This document shows, piece by piece, positions 26,079 through 34,655 of a stretch of 64,000 nt of DNA. This DNA is from CAVPHV01 sp963704825. Its GTDB lineage: Bacteria; Actinomycetota; Acidimicrobiia; Spongiisociales; UBA5794. The position numbers were made by a program, and so were the translations under genes. The DNA lies in NCBI GenBank assembly GCA_963704825.1, contig CAVPHV010000009.1, positions 50,998-114,997 of the forward strand, in the 5' to 3' direction. Within the stretch, counting starts at the first letter, position 1, and every line of letters begins with the position of its first letter. The notes beneath the pieces are model-generated. The model was not told the origin of the DNA. It was given only the letters and a program-made list of their open reading frames with translations, and did not search any database.

Positions 26079-26422
26079 GCACCAACTCCTTGACCACTAA
26101 GCGTAGTCTGATCGCCACCACCTGCACAGACGAGCGTCAAAGCCTGCGCCGACTATCGGACTAGCCCCCCAAGTCTGGCCGAAAGTCGCGAAAAATCAAA
26201 GAGATTCTTGGGACGATTGGGTGCCGCCATCGGGCTCCGAGGACGGCTCCCCCGGCCCCAGTCCAAACGGGAGAGATCGAGGGAGACGTAGCCGCGATTC
26301 GTATCGGCACCCGGAACCGGCGATCGCAGAAACAGCACCTCGTCGACCAATGCGGCCGCGTACATGGTCTCGTACGGGGTCCCGTTGCCATCCCCAGGAG
26401 AAACCCCGGATACGGGACCGGC
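26079..26422 (-). other. 344-bp gap between GGDEF/EAL and ppc genes
   Basis: Nothing firm is seen. A 70-codon minus-strand frame (26365 to 26153, starting MYAAALVDEV) has no Shine-Dalgarno or TANNNT box and no recognisable domain. An 8-bp inverted repeat (GGTCCCGT/ACGGGACC) just after the ppc stop may be part of a weak terminator. Confidence 0.35.
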
Positions 26423-29212
26423 CTACCCGGTATTCCGAAGGCCGGCGGCTAGTCCGTTGACCGTGAGCAACAGGGCGCGCTGCAGATCGGCCTCGGGCTG
26501 ATCGACCCGGCGGGCCCGCTCCAGCAACGCGACCTGGAGGTAGCTGATCGGGTCGAGGTAGACGTCGCGGATCGCCAACGTCCGCTGCAGCCCGGCGAGG
26601 CGATTGAGCAGCCGTCCCTCTCCGGTGATCCGCATGATCTCGCTGAGGGTTCGGTCGTGCTCGTCCCGAATGACGGCAAACGGGCCGCGGTGTTCGGTGG
26701 GGACCAGCGATTCGACGTAGCGCTCCGCGACGACCAGATCCGTCTTGGCCAACGTCATCTCCACGTTGGACAGAAACGTCCGGAAGAACGACCACTCTGC
26801 GAACATTTGCTCGAGGACGTCGCCGGCGCCTGCTGCTCGGGCTGCAGCCAATCCGCTGCCGACCCCGAACCAGCCGGGAACGATCTGACGCGTCTGGGTC
26901 CACCCGAAGACCCACGGAATCGCCCGCATCCCTCCGAGCCCGACATTGTCGGCGGCGACGCTCCCGTCGGCCGCGCCGGGGCGGCGGGCCGGTCGTGAGC
27001 CGATGTTCATCGCTCCCAACTCCTCAACGGGTGTTGAGCTCAGGAAGTAGGGCACCAGATCTGGAGAGTCGATCAGAGACCGATAGGTCGCAAAGGCGCG
27101 GTCGCTGACGAGATCCATCGCTTCGTCCCAAAGGTCGAGCACAGATTGCGGCTGGCGGGATTCGCGGTGGAGCAACGAGGCTTCGATGGTCGCGGCCAGT
27201 GCAAGTTCCAGGTTGGCCGACGCCAGCGAAGGGAGCCCGTACTTGTCGGAGATCACCTCGCCCTGCTCGGTGATCTTTATGCGCCCGTCGATCGTGCCCC
27301 ACGGCTGGGCCAGAATCGCCTCGCCCGTAGGCCCTCCTCCCCGGCCCACCGTTCCCCCCCGGCCGTGGAAGATCCGCAACTCCACACCGTGCCGCAAGGC
27401 GACGTCACGCATTGATCGCGACGCCTTGTAGAGGCCCCACTGCGATGTGGTGACTCCGGCATGTTTGTTGGAGTCCGAGTAGCCGAGCATCACCTCCTGA
27501 AGGTCGCCGCGGAGGCGAACGATCTCGCGATATGGCGGAGAGGCGAGCATGCGCTCCAGATGGTCGCCGGCGTTACGCACCTCGTCGATGGTTTCGAACA
27601 GTGGCACAAATCCGATTCGGGCTACACCGGAACGCAGGTCGACCAAACCGGCCTCACGGGCCAGAACGGCGGCGGCCAGGACGTCGTCGGCTCCCCTGGT
27701 CTCGGAGATGATGTAGCTCTCGATGGTGGCGTCGCCAAATCGATCGAGGGCACGGCGAATGGTGTGGAAGGTTTCTAGCGTCCGCGCCGGCTCACCGGAG
27801 AGGATCGTGGCGACCGGAGCAAGCGGGCGCGGTCCGGACAGCTCGGCTTCGAGCCGCCCGATCCGGTCGGCTCGACCCAGCGACCCGTAGTCGATCCCGT
27901 CATGGCGTTCATACAGTTGAGCCAGCGCAGCGTGGTGCTTCGTGGCGTGTTCCCGAATGTCCATTTCGGCGAGGTGGAACCCAAACGCCGCCACCCGGCG
28001 CATCAGGCGAGCGAGGGAGCCGGATGCAATCAGCGACCCCTGGTGCTGCTCGAGCGACCGGTGCATGATGGCGAGGTCATCAAGCAGATCTTGCGCCGAC
28101 AGGTAGTCCAATCCGGGCTGATGGTGTGAGCTGTCGGCGATCCTGCGCCTGGTATCGATCAACCGTTGGTGGATGAAAGCGCACTTCTGACGGTACGCCT
28201 CGCCGGCCGAGAGGGCTTGGAACCGTTGATGGACCTGGGGCATCAGGGCGGCGTCGGCGGCCAGCGACTCAGCGAGTTCATCGCTGATGGAGACGATGCG
28301 CTCCGAACTGCTCAAATCCGTGGCGAGGGCCTCGAGCGCAGTGATCAACTCGCGCAAGGCGTGATCATGTTGGAATTCGAGGACCGAAAACGTCACCTCG
28401 GGCGTCACATTGGGGTTGCCGTCGCGATCGCCCCCGACCCAGGTCCCAAACCGCAGTGGCTGGGCGTCGAGCGCCAAGGCGACGCCAAGCCGGTCGAACT
28501 GATGGTCGAGTTCGTCGAACAGGTCGGCCGCCACTTCGCGGAAGATCTCGTCGAAGTAGTAGATGGCCGATCTGGCCTCATCGACCGGGGTCGGTCGGGT
28601 GGGTCGCAACTCGTCGGTCTGCCAGATGAGGTCGATGATCTCAGCAAGCCTGCGCTCGGTGCGAGCCTGATCGGCGGCGGTCAATCGAGGATCCGCCCGC
28701 TCCTCGAGGATCTCGGCTACGCGGGCCGTCTTGGTCAGAATCGAACGACGGGCAGCTTCCGTCGGATGAGCCGTGAACACCGGCCGCAACTCGAGCCGGG
28801 CGGCCACGTCGGCTACCAGGGCACGGTCGATGCCGGCCTCCGCAATCCGGTCGATCGTGGCCTCGAGAAAGCCGCGACGTATGCCGCGCCGGACACCGGC
28901 TTCGTCGCGACGGTGGGTCTGTTCGGCCACGTTGGCAAGGTAGAAGTACGTGGTGAAGGCTCTCACCAGCTGAATGGTGGCGGGAACGTCGAGGGCGGCA
29001 AGAACCTCGGCCAACTCGTTTGCGGCTGCTTCGTCGTCGGTTCCTGCCGCCTCTGCGACCCTGAGCCGCTTGGCCAGCGCCCGCACTCGCTCGACCAACT
29101 CGAGCAGTTCTGGACCCTCCTGACGCACCAGGCTCTCACCCAGCAGGTTGCCCAGCAGGCGGATATCTGCGCGCAGCCGGGTGTCGGCGGTCTCCATGGG
29201 TAGCTCTGGCAT
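26423..29212 (-). CDS. ppc: Phosphoenolpyruvate carboxylase
   Basis: A 929-aa enzyme of full length that makes oxaloacetate from PEP and bicarbonate to refill the TCA cycle. Catalytic signatures are intact: VFTAHPTEAARRS (~146-158, catalytic His 149), FGTWVGGDRDGNPNVT, the GYSDSNKHAG loop, FHGRGGTVGRGGGP, and the C-terminal LRNTG required for activity. The loop has Lys-His where many enzymes have Lys-Asp or Lys-Glu. An alternative start lies five codons downstream (ATG at 29197). TACGCT lies eight nt before the ATG at 29212. It diverges from the DDAH-type gene with 50 nt between starts. Confidence 0.95.
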   Translation of the reverse strand: MPELPMETADTRLRADIRLLGNLLGESLVRQEGPELLELVERVRALAKRLRVAEAAGTDDEAAANELAEVLAALDVPATIQLVRAFTTYFYLANVAEQTHRRDEAGVRRGIRRGFLEATIDRIAEAGIDRALVADVAARLELRPVFTAHPTEAARRSILTKTARVAEILEERADPRLTAADQARTERRLAEIIDLIWQTDELRPTRPTPVDEARSAIYYFDEIFREVAADLFDELDHQFDRLGVALALDAQPLRFGTWVGGDRDGNPNVTPEVTFSVLEFQHDHALRELITALEALATDLSSSERIVSISDELAESLAADAALMPQVHQRFQALSAGEAYRQKCAFIHQRLIDTRRRIADSSHHQPGLDYLSAQDLLDDLAIMHRSLEQHQGSLIASGSLARLMRRVAAFGFHLAEMDIREHATKHHAALAQLYERHDGIDYGSLGRADRIGRLEAELSGPRPLAPVATILSGEPARTLETFHTIRRALDRFGDATIESYIISETRGADDVLAAAVLAREAGLVDLRSGVARIGFVPLFETIDEVRNAGDHLERMLASPPYREIVRLRGDLQEVMLGYSDSNKHAGVTTSQWGLYKASRSMRDVALRHGVELRIFHGRGGTVGRGGGPTGEAILAQPWGTIDGRIKITEQGEVISDKYGLPSLASANLELALAATIEASLLHRESRQPQSVLDLWDEAMDLVSDRAFATYRSLIDSPDLVPYFLSSTPVEELGAMNIGSRPARRPGAADGSVAADNVGLGGMRAIPWVFGWTQTRQIVPGWFGVGSGLAAARAAGAGDVLEQMFAEWSFFRTFLSNVEMTLAKTDLVVAERYVESLVPTEHRGPFAVIRDEHDRTLSEIMRITGEGRLLNRLAGLQRTLAIRDVYLDPISYLQVALLERARRVDQPEADLQRALLLTVNGLAAGLRNTG

Positions 29213-29262
29213 GGTGCGAGAGCGTACCCGCTCAGCGCCATCGCCGGATACGATGGCGCACG

Positions 29263-30033
29263 ATGGACGACGATCTTGCCTTCGTTAGAGCCGTGCCGGA
29301 CTCGTTCCCTGAGGCGTTGACGCGCGGGCCCCGACCCCAGATCGACCTCGACGACGCCCGGGCACAACATCGCCGGTACACCAGAACCCTGGTCGGGGCC
29401 GGCTACACCGTCGAGGTCATCTCCGGCGACGAGGAGCATCCCGACTGCCCGTTCGTCGAAGACACTGCCGTCGCCCTCGATCGCGTCGCCGTGATCACTC
29501 GCCCCGGCGCCACATCGCGTCGCGGAGAGACCAAGCCCGTCGCCGCTGCCCTAGCGGCCCACCGGGCGCTGCGCAGCATCGAAGCGCCAGGAACGCTCGA
29601 TGGCGGCGACGTATTGATCGTCGGCACGCAGTGTTTTGTCGGCCGTTCGGTCCGCACCAATGCCGACGGAATCCGACAGTTCGCCGGATTTGCCGCCGAA
29701 GACGGCTATGCGACGACGCCCGTCGAAGTGCGTGACTTCCTGCATCTCAAGTCGGCGGTGACCCACCTCGATGATCACACCTTGCTGCTCGCACCCGGCA
29801 GCGTGCCTGAGACTCTGTTCGCCGGCTTCGAGATCATCCCTGCGGCCGAAGATGAGACCCACCTCGCCGGCGCGCTGCGGATGCGCAACGGGCGCCTGCT
29901 GATGCCGGCCAACACTCCGCGCACGACCGAGCGCGTCATCGCCGCCGGGTTCGATGTCGACCTCATCGACATCAGCGAGTTCCAGGCCGTCGACGGTGGC
30001 CTCACCTGCCTGTCGATCCTGCTCTCGCCGTAG
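29263..30033 (+). CDS. Dimethylarginine dimethylaminohydrolase-type guanidino hydrolase
   Basis: A 256-aa member of the DDAH/arginine deiminase superfamily, which hydrolyses methylated arginines to citrulline plus an amine. Expected elements are present: FVEDTAV (~63-69), LDGGDVL (~109-115), the catalytic His in FLHLKSAV (~160) and a C-terminal catalytic Cys in GGLTCLSILL (~249). TACGAT lies eight nt before the ATG, suggesting leaderless transcription. It is divergent from ppc. A strong hairpin separates it from the convergent subtilase gene. The precise substrate is not fixed by sequence. Confidence 0.87.
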   Translation: MDDDLAFVRAVPDSFPEALTRGPRPQIDLDDARAQHRRYTRTLVGAGYTVEVISGDEEHPDCPFVEDTAVALDRVAVITRPGATSRRGETKPVAAALAAHRALRSIEAPGTLDGGDVLIVGTQCFVGRSVRTNADGIRQFAGFAAEDGYATTPVEVRDFLHLKSAVTHLDDHTLLLAPGSVPETLFAGFEIIPAAEDETHLAGALRMRNGRLLMPANTPRTTERVIAAGFDVDLIDISEFQAVDGGLTCLSILLSP

Positions 30034-30097
30034 TCCTTCAGCCGGCCTTGGCAAACCGGGCGCGCCGGGGCGCGCAGGCCCGACCGCGTCCCGACGC

Positions 30098-30126
30098 GCT
30101 GCGGCCCCCGAGATGGGGGCCGCAGC
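30098..30126. terminator. Bidirectional terminator hairpin
   Basis: A perfect 12-bp stem (GCTGCGGCCCCC at 30098-30109 with 30115-30126) and a 5-nt loop lie between the convergent DDAH-type and subtilase genes. It can serve both strands. Confidence 0.8.
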
Positions 30127-30148
30127 CGTCGATTCCGGTTTGTTCGGA

Positions 30149-31516
30149 TCAGCTGTTGGCTGCCGCCAGCGCGTCGACGAGTCCATGGCCGAAGAACGAC
30201 GTGCGTCCGCCGTGGCCGTAGCAGCGCTCCCGTTCGTCACCGGAATTGAGCGGCGCCCAATTGGGGGGACAGTCGAGATGCTGAGCCGATCGCTGCACGG
30301 CTGCCTTGACGGCGCCCGGCGACCAGTTGGGGTGCATCTGCACCACCAACGCGGCCACGCCGGCCGCTCGTGGGGAGGACATCGACGTCCCGTTCAGGTA
30401 GGCATACCGGTATCCCTGGTCAATGACCGTCATGCCTTCGTAGGCGGGGACGTTCGTTTCGAGGAAATCGAAGAAATCCCAGATTCCGTCGACCGGGTCG
30501 CTGGTGCTGCTGATCGCCGCGAGCGTGGCGTCCCGAACGGTCCCGGTGGCCCGGAAGTAGTCCCCACCGGGCGCCGCAACGTTGACCCGCGACATGCCGA
30601 CGCTCGAGTAGTCGGCGATCCACAGGTCGTAGCCCGGATATCCCACGGGTCCGGTAGCCGACACGGTCAGTACACCGGGCAACTCCCCCATTGCGACACG
30701 GCACTCGTTGCCGACATCGCGAACTTCGGCGGAGCCCGGTGGCCAATCGGGGCTGGTGGTGTCGATACCTGGGTGCTGCAGGTCGGCCAGCTCGTTCCCG
30801 GCGGAGGCGACGATCAACACGCCTCGTTGTTGCGCATAACGGGCGGCAGATTCCAGCTCCCTCAGGATCGCCCGTTGTTGGGCGTCGTTCTTGCAGTAGT
30901 ACAAATAGGGGTCGGCGAATAGGCTCAGGTTGACGATGTCGAGGCGAACGTCGCCCGCATACCGCAGAGCGGCCGCGACCGAGTCGGCAAAGCAGTAGCC
31001 GACCTTGGTGCACGCCTTGAGACCGACCAGAGTTGCTTCGGGGGCGACGCCGGCGATCCCGATCCCGTTGATCGGAGCGGCGATACTCGAGGCAACATGA
31101 GAACCGTGCCCGTTGAGGTCCTGCACCGCTGCCTTGTTGGCGCAATCACCGTTGGCGACTTCAGCGGGGTCGGCGGTCGGCGTGTCGGTGAAGATGAATG
31201 AGCATGACAGATCCACGTTCAAGTTGGGCTCAATGTCGGCGTGATAGAAGTCGACGCCGCTGTCGATGACACCAACGGTGACACCCGCGCCGGTTGCATA
31301 GCTATAGCTGCCGTCGTCGCTGGCGTTGATAATCGCCATGTCCCACTGACAGGGGCCGAGCGGCTCACCGTTCGGCACTCCAAAGACGTCGCCGTAGAGG
31401 TCCTCGCAGGCCGCGGCGGCCTCGCCGGCCGTCTCCGATGCCTGGGCGACACCGGCGGTAACGGCCATCGAAGCGATGACCACTAGTGCAAGTAGAAGTG
31501 AAGTACGTCGTCTCAC
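30149..31516 (-). CDS. Secreted subtilisin-like serine protease (S8)
   Basis: A 455-aa secreted peptidase. The GTG at 31516 follows GGGAGGGG and gives a clean signal peptide (RRRTSLLLALVVIASMAV, cleavage near AQA-SE); the longer frame to 31579 does not. The catalytic triad is intact: Asp in GVIDSGVD, His in NGHGSHVAS and Ser in NGTSMSSPRAAG. Ten or so Cys in the mature part suggest disulfides. No long propeptide (I9) is obvious, and there is no sorting signal at the C-terminus, so it is probably released. The enzyme is a general protease; no specific partner is seen. Confidence 0.9.
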   Translation of the reverse strand: MRRRTSLLLALVVIASMAVTAGVAQASETAGEAAAACEDLYGDVFGVPNGEPLGPCQWDMAIINASDDGSYSYATGAGVTVGVIDSGVDFYHADIEPNLNVDLSCSFIFTDTPTADPAEVANGDCANKAAVQDLNGHGSHVASSIAAPINGIGIAGVAPEATLVGLKACTKVGYCFADSVAAALRYAGDVRLDIVNLSLFADPYLYYCKNDAQQRAILRELESAARYAQQRGVLIVASAGNELADLQHPGIDTTSPDWPPGSAEVRDVGNECRVAMGELPGVLTVSATGPVGYPGYDLWIADYSSVGMSRVNVAAPGGDYFRATGTVRDATLAAISSTSDPVDGIWDFFDFLETNVPAYEGMTVIDQGYRYAYLNGTSMSSPRAAGVAALVVQMHPNWSPGAVKAAVQRSAQHLDCPPNWAPLNSGDERERCYGHGGRTSFFGHGLVDALAAANS

Positions 31517-31754
31517 ATTCCCCTCCCAAGGATGAGCGCAACGCATGTGCGTCGCTGTAATGCGAAGCCTACGGGCCATCGCCTGGCTGTCAATGGCTGC
31601 GACGACCCCCGTCCGCCGCGACTACTACGTGCGCGACTGAGAATTCGATGCGATCACTCTGGAGTTGTCAACGCCCCCCTGCCCTGGCGGAATGAGCGCT
31701 GCATGGTGCGCACATGCCGGCCAGAAACCCAGAACGCGAAAGAATCCCTTGCAT

Positions 31755-32069
31755 ATGCGAATGCTGGCGACCATGCTTCGCATCACGATGCGCGCCATCC
31801 TGATTGCGGTTGTCGGAGGAGCGGCGGCACTCGGAGCTCTGAGTGTCGGCCTACTGAACGACGGACCCATCGGAGCGGCATCGTTCCTTCTGTCGATCTT
31901 CTTGGCTACGGTGACGGTCGGTATCACCCTCGCCGTGGTGACCGAGAGACTCGCCAATCGGCAGCGGCGGTCACGACCCGGCAACTGCTCAGTCTGCCGA
32001 ACCTCGATGCACCAGTACGGCAACATCTGGGTGTGCCCGGCGTGCGATCTCGCCCCCGCTTCCCGCTGA
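31755..32069 (+). CDS. Small membrane protein with C-terminal zinc ribbon
   Basis: About 104 aa from an ATG at 31755 (the open frame begins at 31665). It has two hydrophobic helices (~10-30 and ~38-58; FLLSIFLATVTVGITLAVV), then a basic linker and a CxxC...CxxC zinc ribbon (NCSVCRTS and VCPACDLA). No strong Shine-Dalgarno is visible. The combination suggests a membrane-tethered rubredoxin-like or zinc-binding module of unknown role. It lies between the subtilase and a degraded region. Confidence 0.5.
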   Translation: MRMLATMLRITMRAILIAVVGGAAALGALSVGLLNDGPIGAASFLLSIFLATVTVGITLAVVTERLANRQRRSRPGNCSVCRTSMHQYGNIWVCPACDLAPASR

Positions 32070-32131
32070 CTTCCCCGGTCGAGCGCTCCGATCGCTAGCT
32101 CGGGATTGGAGCAAACCGGGAGACCACTCGA

Positions 32132-32281
32132 GTGTGGCGGGGAAGCCGTGTCGTCATCGTCGGCGGTAGCATCGCCGGGTGCGCCACGGCCATCATCTTG
32201 CTGATCCGGGCCGACTACCTCGATGCCGACTATCCGTTCTGTCCCGTCCGAGTGGCGCCTGTGGGTGATCCGCGACGGTGA
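32132..32281 (+). pseudogene. Remnant of an FAD-dependent monooxygenase-like gene
   Basis: A short frame starts with a dinucleotide-binding strand-turn-helix (RVVIVGGSIAGCATAI), the usual N-terminus of FAD monooxygenases, and stops after 49 codons. Downstream, another frame reads SEWRLWVIRDGDNPTARLLW to about 32375, which could be a further piece. No catalytic body remains, so this is probably a deletion remnant. The identification rests on one motif. Confidence 0.45.
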
Positions 32282-32482
32282 CAACCCGACCGCCCGCTTG
32301 CTGTGGCGCCAAGCGAGCCGCGCATCGCTCAACAACTGGTCGATTCTCTGGGGCAACCACCGCGCCACAGCCACGCAAAACGGGACTGATGCTCGGTTTC
32401 ACCGCCGAGGGTCCGTGACACGACCACTGCCCGTCCGTAGGCTCGCCACGCACAGTTGGCAGTCGAAATGCAGGAGGACACA

Positions 32483-32794
32483 GTGACAGAGCAGGACCAG
32501 AACGTCGGGTTTGGCGACATCTTCGACCTGAGCTTCAAGAAGTACGTGACTCCAACGGTGATCCGGGTGTTGTTCATCCTGGTGATGGTGTTCGCCGCCC
32601 TGTGGTGGCTGTTCATCGTCATCGCAGGGTTCTCGAGCAGCGCCGGTGCCGGGCTCGGCGCCCTGGTCATCGGCGGCGTCGGATTCTTCATGTTCATCCT
32701 GATGTACCGGGTGTTCTTCGAGCTCGTCATGGTGATCTTCTCGATCAAGGAGAACACGAAGGCAACGGCCGACGCTCTCCAAAACCAGGGCTGA
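32483..32794 (+). CDS. DUF4282 membrane protein
   Basis: A 103-aa protein from a GTG at 32483, five nt after AGGAGG. A hydrophilic N-terminus (FGDIFDLSFKKYVTP) leads into two membrane helices (VIRVLFILVMVFAALWWLFIV and GFFMFILMYRVFFELVMVIF, shown in part) and a short polar tail. This is the DUF4282 layout, common in actinobacteria, with unknown function. A strong terminator follows. Nothing in the neighbourhood suggests a specific role. Confidence 0.8.
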   Translation: MTEQDQNVGFGDIFDLSFKKYVTPTVIRVLFILVMVFAALWWLFIVIAGFSSSAGAGLGALVIGGVGFFMFILMYRVFFELVMVIFSIKENTKATADALQNQG

Positions 32795-32814
32795 TCCCCC
32801 AACGTCGATACCGG

Positions 32815-32841
32815 GTGCCTCCCCGTCTTGCGGGGAGGCAC
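32815..32841 (+). terminator. Hairpin terminator after DUF4282 gene
   Basis: GTGCCTCCCC at 32815-32824 pairs perfectly with 32832-32841 across a 7-nt loop, followed by TCTTG. It begins 20 nt after the stop codon. Confidence 0.8.
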
Positions 32842-32889
32842 TCTTGCGTCAGGCGGCGCGTTTGGCTCAAACCGTATAGCTTCAGAGCA

Positions 32890-33116
32890 ATGACGGCCCG
32901 ACCCGCCCCCAACGCCGGCCCGACGCTTCCGACCGGCACGGTGACGTTCCTGTTCACCGATATCGAGGGCGGACGCGGCTTGCCCAGCAGACCTCGCCCG
33001 ACGAGTTCCCGACCCTGATCGAGGCCCACAACACGCTCATCGACGCGGCCATCGTCGCCAACGGGGGTGGTCCTGGACGTCGCAGCAAGCCCAAGCCGGC
33101 GTCGTTCAACAGTCTC
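32890..33116 (+). pseudogene. Truncated, frameshifted class III nucleotide cyclase
   Basis: The frame begins MTARPAPNAG and reaches TGTVTFLFTDIEGG, the hallmark start of a class III cyclase domain with its first metal-binding Asp. It is then out of frame. Restoring one missing base near 32971 gives the expected T-R-L-A-Q-Q-T and then SPDEFPTLIEAHNTLIDAA, a good match to this family. The rest of the catalytic domain is missing: the sequence runs straight into the 3' end of the intact, convergent cyclase gene. It is a dead remnant, probably cut by a deletion. Confidence 0.75.
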
Positions 33117-34163
33117 CTAATGGCGCGACAGTTCGCTGTCGAGAAAGTAGAGCCGCTGGGTACCAAAGCCTTTGATCTCGAACTCGCCCCGTTCGCTGCA
33201 CACGAAGTCGTCTTTGAGAAGGTCCCGGGTGTCTTCGTTGAGGGTGATCTGCATCGGTTCGGAGATTGTCTCCATCCGGGCGGCCAGGTTGACCCCCGGG
33301 CCGAACAAGTCGTACACGTATTTCTGGACACCGACGAGTGACCCGATCACGGGACCCGAGTTGATGCCGATGCGAGCGACCCATTGCTGGGGGTGGGCTT
33401 GGTTGCGCCGCTCGAGGTATCGGCGGAAACGTAGCGCCAGGCGGGCGATGTTCGTGGCGTGATCGGGAGTCTCGTCGAGCAGGCCGGAGACCGCCATGTA
33501 GGCATCGCCGATCGTACGCACCCGCTCGCAGTCAAACATCTCGGTGATGCGGTCGAACGAGGAGAAGATGTCGTTCAGCTCGGCGATGATCGCCGAAGGG
33601 TCCTGCGAAATCGTCATGTTGGTGAACCCGACGAAGTCGAGCATCAGGATCGTGATGTTGTCGAAGCGTTGCGGCGTCGCCGTCCCGTATTCCTTCATCT
33701 CCTCGAACACGGCCCGCGGCATGATGTTGAGCAGAAGCCGCTCGACCCGCTCCTTCTCCTTTTCGAGTTCCCTGGCGTTCTTCTCCGAGATCCGCGAGTA
33801 CGAATCGAGCATGTACTGCGTCTCCATCTCTTTGGAGATCGAGACGCACTGGATCAGGTAGGTCGGCTCGTCCTGGCCGGAGAAGTTCTCGACCGAGACC
33901 CGGATCGGCTCTTCGCGACCGTCGAGGTGTGATTTGGTCTCGAAGGAGAACTTGCGCCCGTTCTCCACCCTGCCGGCGGCCCGCTCGGTATTGAGTCCGT
34001 CGACGCGGTCTTGCAGCTTCTCATCGTCATCAGCCGTCGATGGAAACCATTTGAAGAACTTGGCGTTCTCGAAGATGATCTGCCAGTCGCCGGCGCGCAC
34101 CAGCGCGACGGCCATATCGAGCGTCTGCAGCAGTTCCTTGTGGCTGAATGTATCCGATCCCAA
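33117..34163 (-). CDS. PAS-like/coiled-coil class III adenylate cyclase, partner of the upstream globin
   Basis: A 348-aa soluble cyclase. Residues ~10-115 form a PAS-like sensor (LLQTLDMAVALVRAGDWQII). A coiled coil follows (ISEKNARELEKEKERVERLL, ~128-147), then LLNIMP and the catalytic domain (~165-345). Metal-binding Asps are in LMLDFVGFTNM and TIGDAYMAV. The purine-selecting positions appear to be Arg (ERVRTIG) and Asp (VYDLFG), closer to adenylate than guanylate cyclases; the transition-state Asn and Arg are in VNLAARME. The frame is open to 34361, but the TTG at 34163 follows GGGGGA and starts 4 nt after the globin stop. ATP specificity is inference. Confidence 0.85.
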   Translation of the reverse strand: MGSDTFSHKELLQTLDMAVALVRAGDWQIIFENAKFFKWFPSTADDDEKLQDRVDGLNTERAAGRVENGRKFSFETKSHLDGREEPIRVSVENFSGQDEPTYLIQCVSISKEMETQYMLDSYSRISEKNARELEKEKERVERLLLNIMPRAVFEEMKEYGTATPQRFDNITILMLDFVGFTNMTISQDPSAIIAELNDIFSSFDRITEMFDCERVRTIGDAYMAVSGLLDETPDHATNIARLALRFRRYLERRNQAHPQQWVARIGINSGPVIGSLVGVQKYVYDLFGPGVNLAARMETISEPMQITLNEDTRDLLKDDFVCSERGEFEIKGFGTQRLYFLDSELSRH

Positions 34164-34167
34164 TGAG

Positions 34168-34530
34168 TCAGTCCCCCGTGACGATGTAGCGTTTACGGGC
34201 CACCACTTCGCCGAGCACGGTTCCAATATCGGTGGCGTCGTAGTCGTGATCTTCGAGCGTCTCGCGCAATACCAGGGCCAGTTCCTCGAAAGCCTCGTCG
34301 TTGATCTCGAGACGTCGGTGCACGCTGGCGAGGTGCTCGTTCGTGTAGCTGGCCGGGCCACCCATCATGGCCGCAAAGAACTTGGTCTGGTGATCGATCT
34401 GGACCCTCATGTCGACGCCCTCGAAGTACGGAGCCAAGATCTTGGAGTCCAGGACTCGGTCGTAGAAGTCGGAAACGACGCGACTGACACTGGCAAAGCC
34501 GCCGTACCGCATGAAGATCGTGTCCGCCAA
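34168..34530 (-). CDS. glbN: Truncated haemoglobin, group I (trHbN-like)
   Basis: A 120-aa 2-over-2 globin from the TTG at 34530, which has AGGGAG six nt upstream; a GTG at 34545 is the alternative. Diagnostic features: Tyr at B10 (VSDFYDRVL), the CD/E region (YFEGVDMRVQIDHQTKFF), GGPASY, the proximal His (LASVHRRLEI) and the C-terminal helix (GTVLGEVVARKRYIV). Group I globins bind O2 or NO and often dioxygenate NO. The gene is 4 nt upstream of the PAS-cyclase gene, so the pair could be a two-protein gas sensor with cyclic nucleotide output. That coupling is inference from gene order. Confidence 0.87.
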   Translation of the reverse strand: MADTIFMRYGGFASVSRVVSDFYDRVLDSKILAPYFEGVDMRVQIDHQTKFFAAMMGGPASYTNEHLASVHRRLEINDEAFEELALVLRETLEDHDYDATDIGTVLGEVVARKRYIVTGD

Positions 34531-34643
34531 GGCGCGCTCCCTCACTCGTCCTCGACGGCCTAGACCCTACCAGCGGCTCACCGTCCGGGCCGGGGCAACA
34601 ACGCCATCCCGACGCCCCGGCGACGTTGGGCGAACTGCGGGCG

Positions 34644-34649
34644 TAGTCT
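34644..34649 (+). promoter_or_regulatory. -10 hexamer of a leaderless promoter (MFS gene at 34656)
   Basis: TAGTCT six nt before the GTG at 34656, with no Shine-Dalgarno. Confidence 0.5.
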
Positions 34650-34655
34650 CGGGTC

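Noticed and set aside
26153..26365. 70-codon minus frame between ppc and the GGDEF/EAL gene
   Set aside because: No start signal, no recognisable domain; kept only as part of the gap description.
28166..29203. 345-aa plus-strand frame opposite ppc
   Set aside because: Antisense shadow of a well-conserved enzyme.
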